Below are positions 11,776 to 20,206 of a DNA stretch of 23,532 bases, in pieces. The stretch is from the IMG/VR virus record IMGVR_UViG_3300025137_000299, positions 1-23,532 of that record; one strand, 5' to 3'. Both the position numbers and the translations under genes were made by a program. Below the pieces are notes generated by a model, which saw only the letters and a program-made list of their open reading frames with translations, did no database searches and was not told the DNA's origin. The DNA is from a virus. The stretch's first letter is position 1. Each line of letters opens with the position of its first letter.

Positions 11776-12606
11776 ATGGCAAATCCTATAGTAGAGCTAG
11801 AAGAAGATTTTATAGACACTGACAGTGCAAAATTAACTGAAAGCTTGAGTCAAGAACGGGAACCAGAAAACGAAGTTATTACAGAGATAGCTAACAACGT
11901 CAAAAAAGAAGAAGCTCAACTACCCCCAAAGTTTGAGGGTAAAAACGTAGACGAAATAGTAAAGTCGTATGCTAATCTTGAGCAACAATTTGGAAGACAA
12001 GGCAGCGAACTAGGAGAACTTCGGAAACTAGCCGACAGCTTGATACAAAAAAATCTACAGGATACCAGCAATACAAGATCAGAATCTCTTGAGAAATCTA
12101 TTTCTGAAGATGATTTTTATAGCGATCCTGTTAATGCTGTACGTAAAGTAGTAGAAGAGGCGTTAGAGCCGATGAAGAGTAATCTATCTCAAACAAAGGT
12201 AGACTCTACGGTACAAAGACTTCAAGCCAAACACCCAGATATGGCTGACGTTGTTAATGACTTAGGTTTTCAACAGTGGATTATGGAGACTACGCCCCGA
12301 CAAGACATGTGGGTTAAAGCAAGTAACGGAGATTTTGAATATGCCGACGAACTGTTTACACAGTACAAAGGCAATAATACATCTCAAGTGCAAGCACAAA
12401 AAGAGCAGAAACAAGTTGTTAAAAGCAAAGAACTTGAAGACGCTTCTTCTGTATCTTCGGGAGCATCGCAAGATGCTGGTGGGTCATCAGGGAAAACGAT
12501 TTATCGTCGTTCTGAGTTGATACGCCTCAAGATGAACGACCCTACTAGATACAGTGATTTACATGGAGAAATTATGCAAGCGTATGCAGAAGGCAGAGTT
12601 CGTTAA
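11776..12606 (+). CDS. Capsid scaffolding protein
   Basis: A 276-residue acidic, helical protein just before the major capsid gene. It has a disordered acidic start, the block PKFEGKNVDEIVKSYANLEQ (51-70) followed by FGRQGSELGELRKLAD, a Lys/Gln-rich linker, and a C-terminal helix pair with YRRSELIRLKMNDPTRYSDL and ending AEGRVR. The F-x-G-K-x-x-x-E-I-V-K-S-Y-x-x-L-E block and the basic R-S-E-L-x-x-L-K...Y end are standard for podovirus scaffolds, whose C-terminal helices bind coat protein. It directs prohead assembly and is then lost. GGAG precedes the ATG; no protease gene is seen nearby. Confidence 0.85.
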   Translation: MANPIVELEEDFIDTDSAKLTESLSQEREPENEVITEIANNVKKEEAQLPPKFEGKNVDEIVKSYANLEQQFGRQGSELGELRKLADSLIQKNLQDTSNTRSESLEKSISEDDFYSDPVNAVRKVVEEALEPMKSNLSQTKVDSTVQRLQAKHPDMADVVNDLGFQQWIMETTPRQDMWVKASNGDFEYADELFTQYKGNNTSQVQAQKEQKQVVKSKELEDASSVSSGASQDAGGSSGKTIYRRSELIRLKMNDPTRYSDLHGEIMQAYAEGRVR

Positions 12607-12650
12607 TTTATCCAAGTTTTAATTTATAACATAATATAGGAGAATATGGC

Positions 12651-13601
12651 ATGGCCCTCGGCACAGCACATATGACGACTACCACTCATACTAAATTTAT
12701 TCCTGAGTTGTGGTCAGACGAAGTAGTAGCGGCATACAAGAGCAATCTTGTACTCGCAAATTTAGTTACCCGAATGAACCACAGTGGTAAAAAGGGTGAC
12801 ACCATTCACATTCCAAAACCAACTAGAGGCGCAGCTTCTGCAAAAGCAGCGCAAACTGAAGTAACTCTTATTGCTGCAACTGAAACTGAATTAACAATTT
12901 CTATTGATAAGCATTTTGAGTATTCTCGTATGATAGAGGATATACTAGAAAAGCAAGCTTTGTCAAGTATGAGAACTTTTTATACTGATGATGCTGGTTA
13001 TGCGCTTGCTAAACAAGCGGATACTCACCTTTGGTTGCAAGCTTACACGTTGACTGGTGGTACTATCAACACTGTTAGTTCTGGAACTACTGTTGACTTT
13101 GGTACTGCTGGAACTGTAATTGGTTCTGATGGTTCTACTGCGTTTAACGCAGGTAACGATAACGCAGCAGCACTAGCTGACGCAGGTATCAGAAAAGTTA
13201 TTCAGACTCTTGATGATTCCGACATTCCTATGTCAGATAGATTCTTTGTTATTCCACCTGTGGAAAAGAAAAATCTAACTGGGCTAGCTCGATTTACTGA
13301 GCAAGCGTTCGTAGGTGAAGCTGGAGCAGGAAACTCTATTAGGAATGGCTTAGTTGGAGATGTATACGGAATCCCTGTATATGTATCTACTAACTGTCCT
13401 ACAGATACTGAAGGCTCCCAAGACGCTAGATTGTGCTTAATGGCACATAAATCTGCGTTGGTAATGGCTGAACAGATGTCTGTCCGTACACAGACTCAGT
13501 ACAAACAAGAATGGTTAGGAGACTTGTTTACTGCTGATACTATCTACGGTACAGGTGAACTCCGAAACGATGCTGGCATTAAAATTGCTGTCGTTGCGTA
13601 A
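12651..13601 (+). CDS. Major capsid protein, 316 aa
   Basis: Follows the scaffold gene with a strong AGGAG eight bases before the ATG; a second ATG five bases upstream, in another frame, is ignored. The protein has an N-terminal arm (THTKFIPELWSDEVVAAYKS), then GKKGDTIHIPKPTRG, FEYSRMIEDILEKQALSSMR, and a late FVGEAGAGNSIRNGLVGDVY followed by GIPVYVST. The order helix, G-D-T-I-x-I-P, long helix, then G-x-I-x-G-x-P-V-Y is that of HK97-fold coats of the kind seen in marine podoviruses. It forms the icosahedral shell. A terminator lies directly after the stop, which would let this gene be expressed above its downstream neighbours. Confidence 0.9.
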   Translation: MALGTAHMTTTTHTKFIPELWSDEVVAAYKSNLVLANLVTRMNHSGKKGDTIHIPKPTRGAASAKAAQTEVTLIAATETELTISIDKHFEYSRMIEDILEKQALSSMRTFYTDDAGYALAKQADTHLWLQAYTLTGGTINTVSSGTTVDFGTAGTVIGSDGSTAFNAGNDNAAALADAGIRKVIQTLDDSDIPMSDRFFVIPPVEKKNLTGLARFTEQAFVGEAGAGNSIRNGLVGDVYGIPVYVSTNCPTDTEGSQDARLCLMAHKSALVMAEQMSVRTQTQYKQEWLGDLFTADTIYGTGELRNDAGIKIAVVA

Positions 13602-13609
13602 TAACTTAC

Positions 13610-13639
13610 GGGGAGGCAGTAATGTCTCCCCCTTTATTT
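13610..13639 (+). terminator. Intrinsic terminator after the major capsid gene
   Basis: GGGGAG and CTCCCC form a GC-rich stem that extends by a G-U and two further pairs to a GTAA loop, followed by CTTTATTT. The U-rich tail is moderate, so partial readthrough to the next gene is likely. The next gene's AGGAGG lies right behind. Confidence 0.75.
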
Positions 13640-13652
13640 AGGAGGAAATCTT

Positions 13653-13931
13653 ATGTCTAGGTTATCAGGTATTCCAGTTGTTGAGGCAACTTGGGATGCA
13701 TCAAGTATTGCAGATGGAAACGAGGAAGCTGTAAATGTTACAGTGCCAGGAGCAGCTTTAGGCGATTTTGCTCTGGCTTCTTTGTCTCTTGATGTAGCAG
13801 ACTTAGTTTTAAGTGTCGCAGTCACGGCTGCAGACACGGCAACTGCCGTATTAGCTAATAATTCAGGTGGTGCAATAGACTTAGGTTCTGCAACTTTAAG
13901 TGTTTACGTTATTCCAAAGAGCGTAATTTAA
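13653..13931 (+). CDS. Probable capsid decoration or minor head protein, 92 aa
   Basis: A short, acidic, Ala/Val/Ser-rich protein with mostly beta propensity: SRLSGIPVVEATWDASSIAD, then NVTVPGAALGDFALASLSLD, AVTAADTATAVLANNSGGAI and a final YVIPKS. It has almost no lysine or arginine and no membrane helix. A small beta-rich protein directly after the coat gene, with a very strong AGGAGG and a terminator on each side, suggests high expression and a decoration or head-surface role. I recall similar N-terminal text in marine phages but no certain family. The structural call is inferred from position and composition. Confidence 0.65.
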   Translation: MSRLSGIPVVEATWDASSIADGNEEAVNVTVPGAALGDFALASLSLDVADLVLSVAVTAADTATAVLANNSGGAIDLGSATLSVYVIPKSVI

Positions 13932-13938
13932 TCTAAAT

Positions 13939-13962
13939 GGGGGCGTAAAACCCCCTGTTTTT
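13939..13962 (+). terminator. Intrinsic terminator after the decoration gene
   Basis: GGGGG and CCCCC enclose a seven-base loop and are followed by TGTTTTT, a textbook Rho-independent terminator. The next gene's AAGGAGG follows at once, so downstream tail genes would depend on readthrough or antitermination. Confidence 0.85.
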
Positions 13963-13976
13963 AAGGAGGAATCTAC

Positions 13977-14699
13977 ATGTCATCTACTGCGGTTACATTA
14001 TTAGACGTTGTTAATAAGATTCTTATTCGGTTAAGAGATCAAGCTGTATTGTCTGTAACAAGCTCAATAACAGCAACAGGCGGCGCACCAGCCTACACCG
14101 ACACTATTGTCCGACTAGTTAATGACGCAAAGAGAGAAGTAGAAGATTCTTTTGATTGGATAGCATTACAAGACACTATTACAATAGCGACAACAAGCGG
14201 TACAAATATGTACAATTTAGAGAACGGTAGTCAAAGTCTCTATACTAATCAAAGAAGTAGGGTATTAGACGTATATAATACAACTACTGATGTAAGACTA
14301 GCACCAAGACCTTATGAATTATTGAGGCAACAGAATCAACTAAGCTCTAGGACTGACCAAGAGCCATACGCATACGCTGTCTCTGGTGTCAGCGCAACTC
14401 AATCATTAAAAATGATGTTGTACTCAACTCCAGACGCAACATACTCTCTTTCTGTAGAGTGTGTTATTCCTCAAGACGAGTTAACAGCTAATACAGACTA
14501 TTTTAAAGTTAACTGGTATCCAGTCTATCTCAGAGCTTTAGCGCTTGCTATTAGAGAACGAGGCGAAGACGAAGGAGAACTAAGTTCTGAAGTTCAAAAT
14601 GCTTACGAAAAGTCTTTAGGAGACGCTATAGCTTACGAACAAACTCACAAGTGGCAAGGTCAAGGTGGCGGTGACTGGGTTGTTTATGGAGATTTTTAA
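13977..14699 (+). CDS. Tail tubular protein A-like adaptor, 240 aa
   Basis: A 240-residue protein with AAGGAGG before the ATG. It begins with a helix (VTLLDVVNKILIRLRDQAV), then VRLVNDAKREVEDSFDWIAL, SRVLDVYNTTTDVRLAPRPY, and a C-terminal helix region with LRALALAIRERGEDEGELSS and the ending WVVYGDF. The N-terminal I-N-x-x-L...V-N-D-A-x-x-x-V-x-x-x-x-D-W pattern, the middle R-V-x-D-V and the tail helix are those of T7 gp11-type adaptors that join portal and nozzle. Its position before the large nozzle-like protein agrees. A ring of these proteins would sit under the portal in the short tail. Confidence 0.82.
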   Translation: MSSTAVTLLDVVNKILIRLRDQAVLSVTSSITATGGAPAYTDTIVRLVNDAKREVEDSFDWIALQDTITIATTSGTNMYNLENGSQSLYTNQRSRVLDVYNTTTDVRLAPRPYELLRQQNQLSSRTDQEPYAYAVSGVSATQSLKMMLYSTPDATYSLSVECVIPQDELTANTDYFKVNWYPVYLRALALAIRERGEDEGELSSEVQNAYEKSLGDAIAYEQTHKWQGQGGGDWVVYGDF

Positions 14700-14702
14700 C
14701 TT

Positions 14703-16556
14703 ATGAGTAGTCAACTACAGTCTCTAGTATTACGAGCGCCAGGAATGTACGGGCTTAACTTTGAAGGCGAAACTTATCAAGAATCACCTATTTTTGCAGA
14801 AGTTGCAGAAAACATTGCTTACGACTCTGCAGGAAGGCTAACAAACAGAAAAGGGTTTGACGGACTTACTAACGGACACGCTAACGCATTAGGCTACGAA
14901 GACGTTGGAGACAATCCAATAACAACTGTTACAACTGCGGGGCTTACAGGTCGTCTTACAATAGCAGATACAAGTCACGGACAAGTTACAGGAGATTTTG
15001 TAACAATTAGCGGAGCTGCGACTACCAACGGTATTACAGCAGCTCAGATTAACACTAGATTTGCACTTACAAAAATAGATGCAAATAGTTACTACGTTTT
15101 TACAACAGGAACAGCCACCTCCGCTTCTGCGGCAGGAGGCACTGCAGTAAAAGTTAAGTACGAGCCTAAAGTAGATACGTTGTTTATGTACAACTACTCA
15201 GGTGGACAAAGACTACTGTCTACCTGCGCTCACGGCGGAAACAACATATACGAAGATACAGCTTCTTTTGACAACTTTACGTCTGTTAAAGGAAGTGTAA
15301 CTATAGCAAACACACGGCCTCAGTTTGTTAATTTTAACGACGATGTTATTGCTACTAACGAAGGGTCTGCTTTAATTATAAAAAGCGGTACAGGTAACTT
15401 TGCTGCTGTTCCAGCAACCAGTGGAAGCGTTCCTACAGGGCGATTAGTTCACAGTGCTTTTGGTAGAGTTTGGGCGCAGAAGTCTCACACAGGCGCAAGC
15501 CAAAACATAATTGCTTACAGTACATTTTTAGAAGAAGATAAATGGGGAGGAACTGGAGGAGAGATAACTGTATTAGGAACTTTCTCTGCCGTTAAAGACG
15601 GCTTTGACGAACTAATTGCTATATCGTCTTTTGATAAATATTTAGTTGCGTTTCTCCGAAACAGCATTATTATTTATAATAGCCCAGATGCTCCTGCTAG
15701 TTTAGGTATACAGCAAGTAATACAGGGTGTAGGGTGTATTGCTAGAGATAGCATACAGCAAATAGGACAGGATTTATACTTCCTATCTGCAACAGGTATA
15801 CGTTCACTACGACAAGTTATATACACAGGCGATAGAGCAGACTTAACAGAAATTTCTACTTTAGTTAGACGAGAGTTTTTAACAGACGTAGCAGGAAGCG
15901 AGTCTGCGTTAATTAATGTTCGCTCTAGCTACGACCCCGAAGAGGGTCAATACTGGATTAAAGCTCCTGGTGGGAATATTTGGGTGTTTGATATGCACTC
16001 GCTAGATCAAAACGTACCAATCAGGGTTACAAAATATGTAGACACTGGTTGGGATAGTTTTGCTTATTTTGAAGGTGACACATACATAGGCTCAAGGGGC
16101 CTAATAGGAAAATACAGTGGTTATACAGACGATACTCCTACAGATAGTACCTCATATACTTGCACTTGGCGTAGCAATCCTGCAGATTTAGGTACATCTA
16201 AATTAAAATTTCTTAAAAGATTGACTGCTACTATAGAAGGCTCTAACGCAGACGTTGTAGCAGTTACTTACGCCTTTTCAGAAGGCGGTTCTGGTGAAGT
16301 TCCTTTTACCCTATCTTTAAATAATGCGTTTAATAGACAATCTGGTTTAACTGTAGGAACCCCTGCTGAGTGGGGAGTGGCTAATTGGAACGTAGACGAG
16401 TGGGGAGGCGGTACTGCCCTAGCGTATAATTTAGGAGCTTCTGTCTCACAATCAGGCAGGACATTTAAAATCGGAGTCAGATTTATTTCAAACGGCTTCC
16501 AAATTGCTGTAGAGCAATTATCTTTATTTATGAAATTAGGGCGAGAGGGTAGATAA
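14703..16556 (+). CDS. Tail nozzle-like protein (tubular B / P22 gp10-type)
   Basis: A 617-residue protein right after the adaptor. The start SLVLRAPGMYGLNFEGETYQ followed by AEVAENIAYDSAGRLTNRKG is the usual N-terminus of podovirus nozzle or stabilisation proteins, which close the portal channel and bind fibres. Residues about 74-150 (ADTSHGQVTGDFVTISGAAT, then ANSYYVFTTGTATSASAAGG) look like an inserted beta domain of the HG-x-V-T-G-D-x-V-x-I-S-G type found in various phage proteins. The later part has beta-propeller-like repeats (NIWVFDMHSLDQ; YTCTWRSNPADLG). It is shorter than T7 gp12 (794). The next gene begins after five bases. Confidence 0.82.
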   Translation: MSSQLQSLVLRAPGMYGLNFEGETYQESPIFAEVAENIAYDSAGRLTNRKGFDGLTNGHANALGYEDVGDNPITTVTTAGLTGRLTIADTSHGQVTGDFVTISGAATTNGITAAQINTRFALTKIDANSYYVFTTGTATSASAAGGTAVKVKYEPKVDTLFMYNYSGGQRLLSTCAHGGNNIYEDTASFDNFTSVKGSVTIANTRPQFVNFNDDVIATNEGSALIIKSGTGNFAAVPATSGSVPTGRLVHSAFGRVWAQKSHTGASQNIIAYSTFLEEDKWGGTGGEITVLGTFSAVKDGFDELIAISSFDKYLVAFLRNSIIIYNSPDAPASLGIQQVIQGVGCIARDSIQQIGQDLYFLSATGIRSLRQVIYTGDRADLTEISTLVRREFLTDVAGSESALINVRSSYDPEEGQYWIKAPGGNIWVFDMHSLDQNVPIRVTKYVDTGWDSFAYFEGDTYIGSRGLIGKYSGYTDDTPTDSTSYTCTWRSNPADLGTSKLKFLKRLTATIEGSNADVVAVTYAFSEGGSGEVPFTLSLNNAFNRQSGLTVGTPAEWGVANWNVDEWGGGTALAYNLGASVSQSGRTFKIGVRFISNGFQIAVEQLSLFMKLGREGR

Positions 16557-16561
16557 CCATT

Positions 16562-17215
16562 ATGAGCGATTATACTAGAACACAGAACTTTACGGCTAAA
16601 GATAGCCTTGCAACAGGTGATGCAGAGAAAGTTATTACTGGAGCAGATGTAGACGGAGAGTTTAATGCTATTGCAACGGCTATAGCAACTAAAGAAGATA
16701 CAGGGCTTATTCCGTCAGGAACAGTCATGTTGTTTGTTCAAACTGCAGCCCCTACGGGCTTTACTAAAGTTACTACCCACAACGATAAGTCTCTTAGGGT
16801 AGTCTCTGGTTCTGTAGGCACAGGAGGCAGCGTAGCGTTCACTACGGCGTTTGCTTCTAATAGGACTGCTACGGGTACGACTGGAGGCACTGCGGTCAGT
16901 GTAAGCGGTACAGTTGGCTCTCACACGCTATCAACAGGAGAGTTGCCAGCGCATAATCACACATTTAGTATAGGCCAGTTTGTAGGCTCTGATGATGGGC
17001 AATCTAACGGCAGTGGTAGAATTATTATGGCAAATAGAAACTTTGCGTCTGGTGGCGGGGCTGCTGACGTTACTATAGGCAATACAGGAGGAGCTGGGGG
17101 CCATACGCATCCTGTAGGTTCACTTGCTGGCGCTTCGCACACGCACTCGTTTACTAGTAGTAATATGGCTTTTGACGTAAATTATGTAGATGTAATTATA
17201 GCAACAAAAGATTAA
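16562..17215 (+). CDS. Tail-collar / short fibre protein with HxH motifs
   Basis: A 217-residue protein. The N-terminus (YTRTQNFTAKDSLATGDAEK) is the attachment block of many podovirus fibres. LIPSGTVMLFVQTAAPTGFT (49-68) is the collar domain of T4 gp12-like proteins. The C-terminus is Gly/Ser/Thr-rich with three His-x-His motifs, HNH at 131-133, HTH at 181-183 and HTH at 193-195. In short fibres these bind metal ions at the centre of a trimer. It probably forms a short spike or fibre attached to the nozzle. Weaker Shine-Dalgarno (GAGAGGG). Together with the protein at 8415 the phage has two candidate host-binding proteins. Confidence 0.85.
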   Translation: MSDYTRTQNFTAKDSLATGDAEKVITGADVDGEFNAIATAIATKEDTGLIPSGTVMLFVQTAAPTGFTKVTTHNDKSLRVVSGSVGTGGSVAFTTAFASNRTATGTTGGTAVSVSGTVGSHTLSTGELPAHNHTFSIGQFVGSDDGQSNGSGRIIMANRNFASGGGAADVTIGNTGGAGGHTHPVGSLAGASHTHSFTSSNMAFDVNYVDVIIATKD

Positions 17216-17220
17216 AACTT

Positions 17221-17514
17221 ATGAAATTAGAAGTAAAAGACAACTGCCCACTAAACAACTTTCAGCCTTGTAAGAAGTTTGACTGCGGGTGGTTTATGCA
17301 GTTACGAGGTAACGATCCCCAAACAGGGGAAGAATTAGATAATTGGGTATGTTCGGTAGCGATGCTACCGTTACTTCTAATAGAGAACTCACAGCAAACT
17401 AGACAAACGGGAGCTGCAATAGAAAGCTTTCGGAACGAGATGGTAAAAGACAACGCTACTTCTCAAAAGCTATTCTTAGCGACAGCAAAACAGAAACTTA
17501 AAAACGTATTGTAA
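17221..17514 (+). CDS. Conserved four-cysteine phage protein, 97 aa
   Basis: Starts after a six-base gap with no strong ribosome site. Conserved-looking blocks are NCPLNNFQPCKKFDCGWFMQ (8-27), DPQTGEELDNWVCSVAMLPL (32-51) and LIENSQQTRQTGAAIESFRN (53-72). Cys9, Cys17, Cys22 and Cys44 could bind a metal ion. I recall the same C-P-x-x-x-F-x-P-C-K-x-x-D-C-x-W pattern in marine phage hypothetical proteins beside tail and virion genes. No membrane segment or signal. Role unknown; a small virion-associated or assembly protein is plausible. Confidence 0.8.
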   Translation: MKLEVKDNCPLNNFQPCKKFDCGWFMQLRGNDPQTGEELDNWVCSVAMLPLLLIENSQQTRQTGAAIESFRNEMVKDNATSQKLFLATAKQKLKNVL

Positions 17515-17526
17515 CGGAGACAAAAG

Positions 17527-18699
17527 ATGTTTAATTTAGGGCAATTTGAAAAACTAGGGCGCAACGAAGACGACACAATAGCTCACGTTGCAACGGGAGA
17601 AATGGTAATTCGTCCTGAGTTACTAGGCGGCACTTTAACCAATCAGATTAAAAGCAAAATGAAAGGTTTTGGGTTAAACCCAGATAGGTATACTGTAGGT
17701 AACAAAGCTAACTCTATTAACCCTAATACTATGCAGCCTGAGTTTGGTTTTTTTAGTGATCTGTTTGGTAGTTCAGGTTCGGGAAAAGAATTAAAAAAAT
17801 TAGAAAACGAGTTTCTTCCTCAAATACAAGATTCACGGTACGCTACTCCTGGTTTTAGTGGGCCATACGGAGATTACTCTATTGACAAAGGCGGAATTTC
17901 TTTAACTCCTTCTGAGCAAGCTACAGCTACAAGCAACATGTTTCAGAATTTACTTCCAGGATTACAAAGTCAAGCAGCAGATAATCCATATGGACAACAG
18001 TTAATGGGAGCTTATCAAGCTCCTACTATGGATAGACAACAACTTCAGAACTTGTTTATGTCTGGGTTGCAGCCTCAATTTGAATCTCTTAATAGACAAG
18101 CTGATTCAGAGTTAAGTCAAAAATTTGGATCAAGTGGTTTAAATACTGGTTCTGCTAGTGCCATGCAGAACATCCTTAATCAACGAGATTTAGGTAAACA
18201 ACAGTTAACAATGAACGCTTACGGAGGCGCACAAAAATCTTACTTAGATGAAATAACTTCTTTACAGAATATGTTGGGGTCTTCTCTTGGATACCAAACG
18301 CAATCTCTAGGTAATCTGTCAGGCGCAGCACAGAATCAATTTACTCCTTATGCTGGTTTAAGCGCTAACTTAGCTAATGTTCTACAGTACGGACAAAATC
18401 AAACTAACTTTGACGTAGGTAAAATAGGTTCTGCTATTGATTTACGGAATCAATATGCTCAATACAAAACAAATCCAAAACAAGGGTTCTTTCAATCTAC
18501 AGTATTGCCAACTATTGCTGCTTTTACAGGCGGCAATGTAAGTATGCCAAGCGGAAATGCTAATACTGGCACAGCTACTACATCTTCTCAAGCAACAAAC
18601 GCAATGTTTGGAGGGGGAGGCACTAGTGCTTCGCCCTTCTATCAACCCAGCTCAATGCAACCTCAAAATACTGAATATACTAGCGGTATGTATTTCTAA
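17527..18699 (+). CDS. Probable internal virion or tail-associated protein, 390 aa
   Basis: GGAG lies 8 bases before the ATG. The N-terminal region has EDDTIAHVATGEMVIRPELL (14-33) and NPDRYTVGNKANSINPNTMQ (51-70), then PEFGF. The D-T-x-x-A-H-V-x-x-G-E-M-V-I and R-Y-x-V-G...N-S-I-N-P blocks are ones I recall at the start of virion proteins in marine phages. The rest (from about 110) is Gln/Ser/Asn-rich and helical (FESLNRQADSELSQKFGSSG; YQTQSLGNLSGAAQNQ), with a Gly/Ser-rich end, resembling ejection or inner-capsid proteins. It is followed by two more large helical proteins, a group typical of podovirus inner-core or ejection genes. Function by position. Confidence 0.7.
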   Translation: MFNLGQFEKLGRNEDDTIAHVATGEMVIRPELLGGTLTNQIKSKMKGFGLNPDRYTVGNKANSINPNTMQPEFGFFSDLFGSSGSGKELKKLENEFLPQIQDSRYATPGFSGPYGDYSIDKGGISLTPSEQATATSNMFQNLLPGLQSQAADNPYGQQLMGAYQAPTMDRQQLQNLFMSGLQPQFESLNRQADSELSQKFGSSGLNTGSASAMQNILNQRDLGKQQLTMNAYGGAQKSYLDEITSLQNMLGSSLGYQTQSLGNLSGAAQNQFTPYAGLSANLANVLQYGQNQTNFDVGKIGSAIDLRNQYAQYKTNPKQGFFQSTVLPTIAAFTGGNVSMPSGNANTGTATTSSQATNAMFGGGGTSASPFYQPSSMQPQNTEYTSGMYF

Positions 18700-18720
18700 A
18701 CTTCTCAAGGAGAATTAACA

Positions 18721-20196
18721 ATGGCTAACATGTTTGGATTTACACCCGTAACAGACTATACAAGACAAGCAGACCTTGGCTTTAAAATGAGCCAAGACAC
18801 AGCTACTAAAACTAAAAAAGCTATGCAAAATATTTCTGGAATAGTAATAGAAAAGCGCATAGCAAAGCAATATCCAGATGCGCCTTATGGCGAAGAAGCT
18901 TTAAAAGCTAGGGTACAAGCTTATGCAGGTATCGACCCAGAAAGGTCGCAACAAGCTCAAAAGATGTTGCAATCTACCTACGACAGAAATGTACAACAAG
19001 CTAAAATATCTTTAGACAAAACAAAATTTGGTTACGATGTAGCAAAAAACAAACGAGATTTTTCGTATACTGCACAAAAAGACACAAACGAACTTGCATT
19101 TAACAAGAAAAAAGAAGAACGTTTAGGAAGAGAATTTGAGCAAGAACAAAAAATAAAAAGAGAACAACTTTTAGATAAAGGTGAAGAAATAGCTTTAAAA
19201 GAATCTCAGTTTAGCGCAGACGAAGCAGAGAGGAGGAGAAAAAGCGCCAAAGAAAAAGTTACTGCAGATTTAAACCAAGCAAAGTTTCTAGAAGCAGTGA
19301 GAGCAAAAGGCGTTGAGGAAGGTTACACCGAACAAAGATTACTTTTTGAACAAAAGAAAATTAAGAATGACATAGCCAACGGAAGTATTGTTTATGATCC
19401 AGACACTAGACAGTGGTTTGATAAAAGAACTAGAAAAGTAATTGATATTGAAGGAAATGCTAGCGCAAGAACTCAAACAGAAACAAGACCTACAACAGGT
19501 ATAGACTATATAGAGGCAAGAGATAACGCTTTATTAAATAGACAAAATGCTGACGAGTTAGTAGCTACCGCTACAGGAGCAAGCCAAAGCAAATTAGCTA
19601 AAGCACAACAAACCACCGCCGAAAGAAATTACAAAGAAACCCAAGCCCGTTTAACTAAAATAGACACTCTTTATGAGCCTATTAAAGCAGAATTAGAACC
19701 TTCGTTAGACACTGTTGCTTCGGGTAGGAGTCAACTAGAAGAAATAAAAAACTCTAAAAATCCCCGAACGCTTGTAACCAACATAACAAAGTTAATAGGT
19801 ACGTTAAATCAAGATAAAAGATTAAGTAATCTTGATTTTACTACTGCTCTTGGTACAGGAAGCATTATAGAACAACTTAACAAAGGATTTACTCAACTTA
19901 TAAGCGGTAAACTTGATCCAGATACTCTAGCTTCTATGGAAGATTTATTTGATTTTATGGAAAAAGATACAAAAAGAGCTATTAGAACAAAAGAGTGGAA
20001 CATAATTAAAAGAGATTTAAATAGTTCAAGCTATGTTAGAGAAATTTCTTCGCTCCCTAGTGCAGCATTTACTGACGAACAACTTCAACAGTATAACAAA
20101 GTGTATTTTTCTTTATTAGAAAAAACCCCTAGTAACAAAGCTTATCTTGCTTCAGATTATTATATACAATCTGGATTAATGCCTCCGACACGATAA
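18721..20196 (+). CDS. Probable internal virion / ejection protein with coiled coil, 491 aa
   Basis: AAGGAG precedes the ATG. The protein is highly charged and helical. Residues about 86-216 are rich in Lys, Glu and Gln with coiled-coil character (AQKDTNELAFNKKKEERLGR; QEQKIKREQLLDKGEEIALK). A helical C-terminal part (TNITKLIGTLNQDKRLSNLD) follows. No cysteine-rich, membrane or enzyme motif was seen. Long helical proteins encoded between tail and large core proteins in podoviruses form the internal core ejected with DNA. I find no direct family match, so the role rests on position and helical content. Confidence 0.65.
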   Translation: MANMFGFTPVTDYTRQADLGFKMSQDTATKTKKAMQNISGIVIEKRIAKQYPDAPYGEEALKARVQAYAGIDPERSQQAQKMLQSTYDRNVQQAKISLDKTKFGYDVAKNKRDFSYTAQKDTNELAFNKKKEERLGREFEQEQKIKREQLLDKGEEIALKESQFSADEAERRRKSAKEKVTADLNQAKFLEAVRAKGVEEGYTEQRLLFEQKKIKNDIANGSIVYDPDTRQWFDKRTRKVIDIEGNASARTQTETRPTTGIDYIEARDNALLNRQNADELVATATGASQSKLAKAQQTTAERNYKETQARLTKIDTLYEPIKAELEPSLDTVASGRSQLEEIKNSKNPRTLVTNITKLIGTLNQDKRLSNLDFTTALGTGSIIEQLNKGFTQLISGKLDPDTLASMEDLFDFMEKDTKRAIRTKEWNIIKRDLNSSSYVREISSLPSAAFTDEQLQQYNKVYFSLLEKTPSNKAYLASDYYIQSGLMPPTR

Positions 20197-20206
20197 AGGA
20201 TTTTAT

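Noticed and set aside
12608-12637. Promoter-like TTATCC-N18-TAATAT before the major capsid gene
   Set aside because: The RNA would start near 12644, after the AGGAG ribosome site of the gene, so it could not serve it; the -35 matches only three consensus bases.
13610-13962. The GC-rich hairpins around the decoration gene as recombination or attachment sites
   Set aside because: Stem plus U-rich tail in the transcribed direction right after stops is fully explained by intrinsic termination; no integrase or direct repeat supports an att site.
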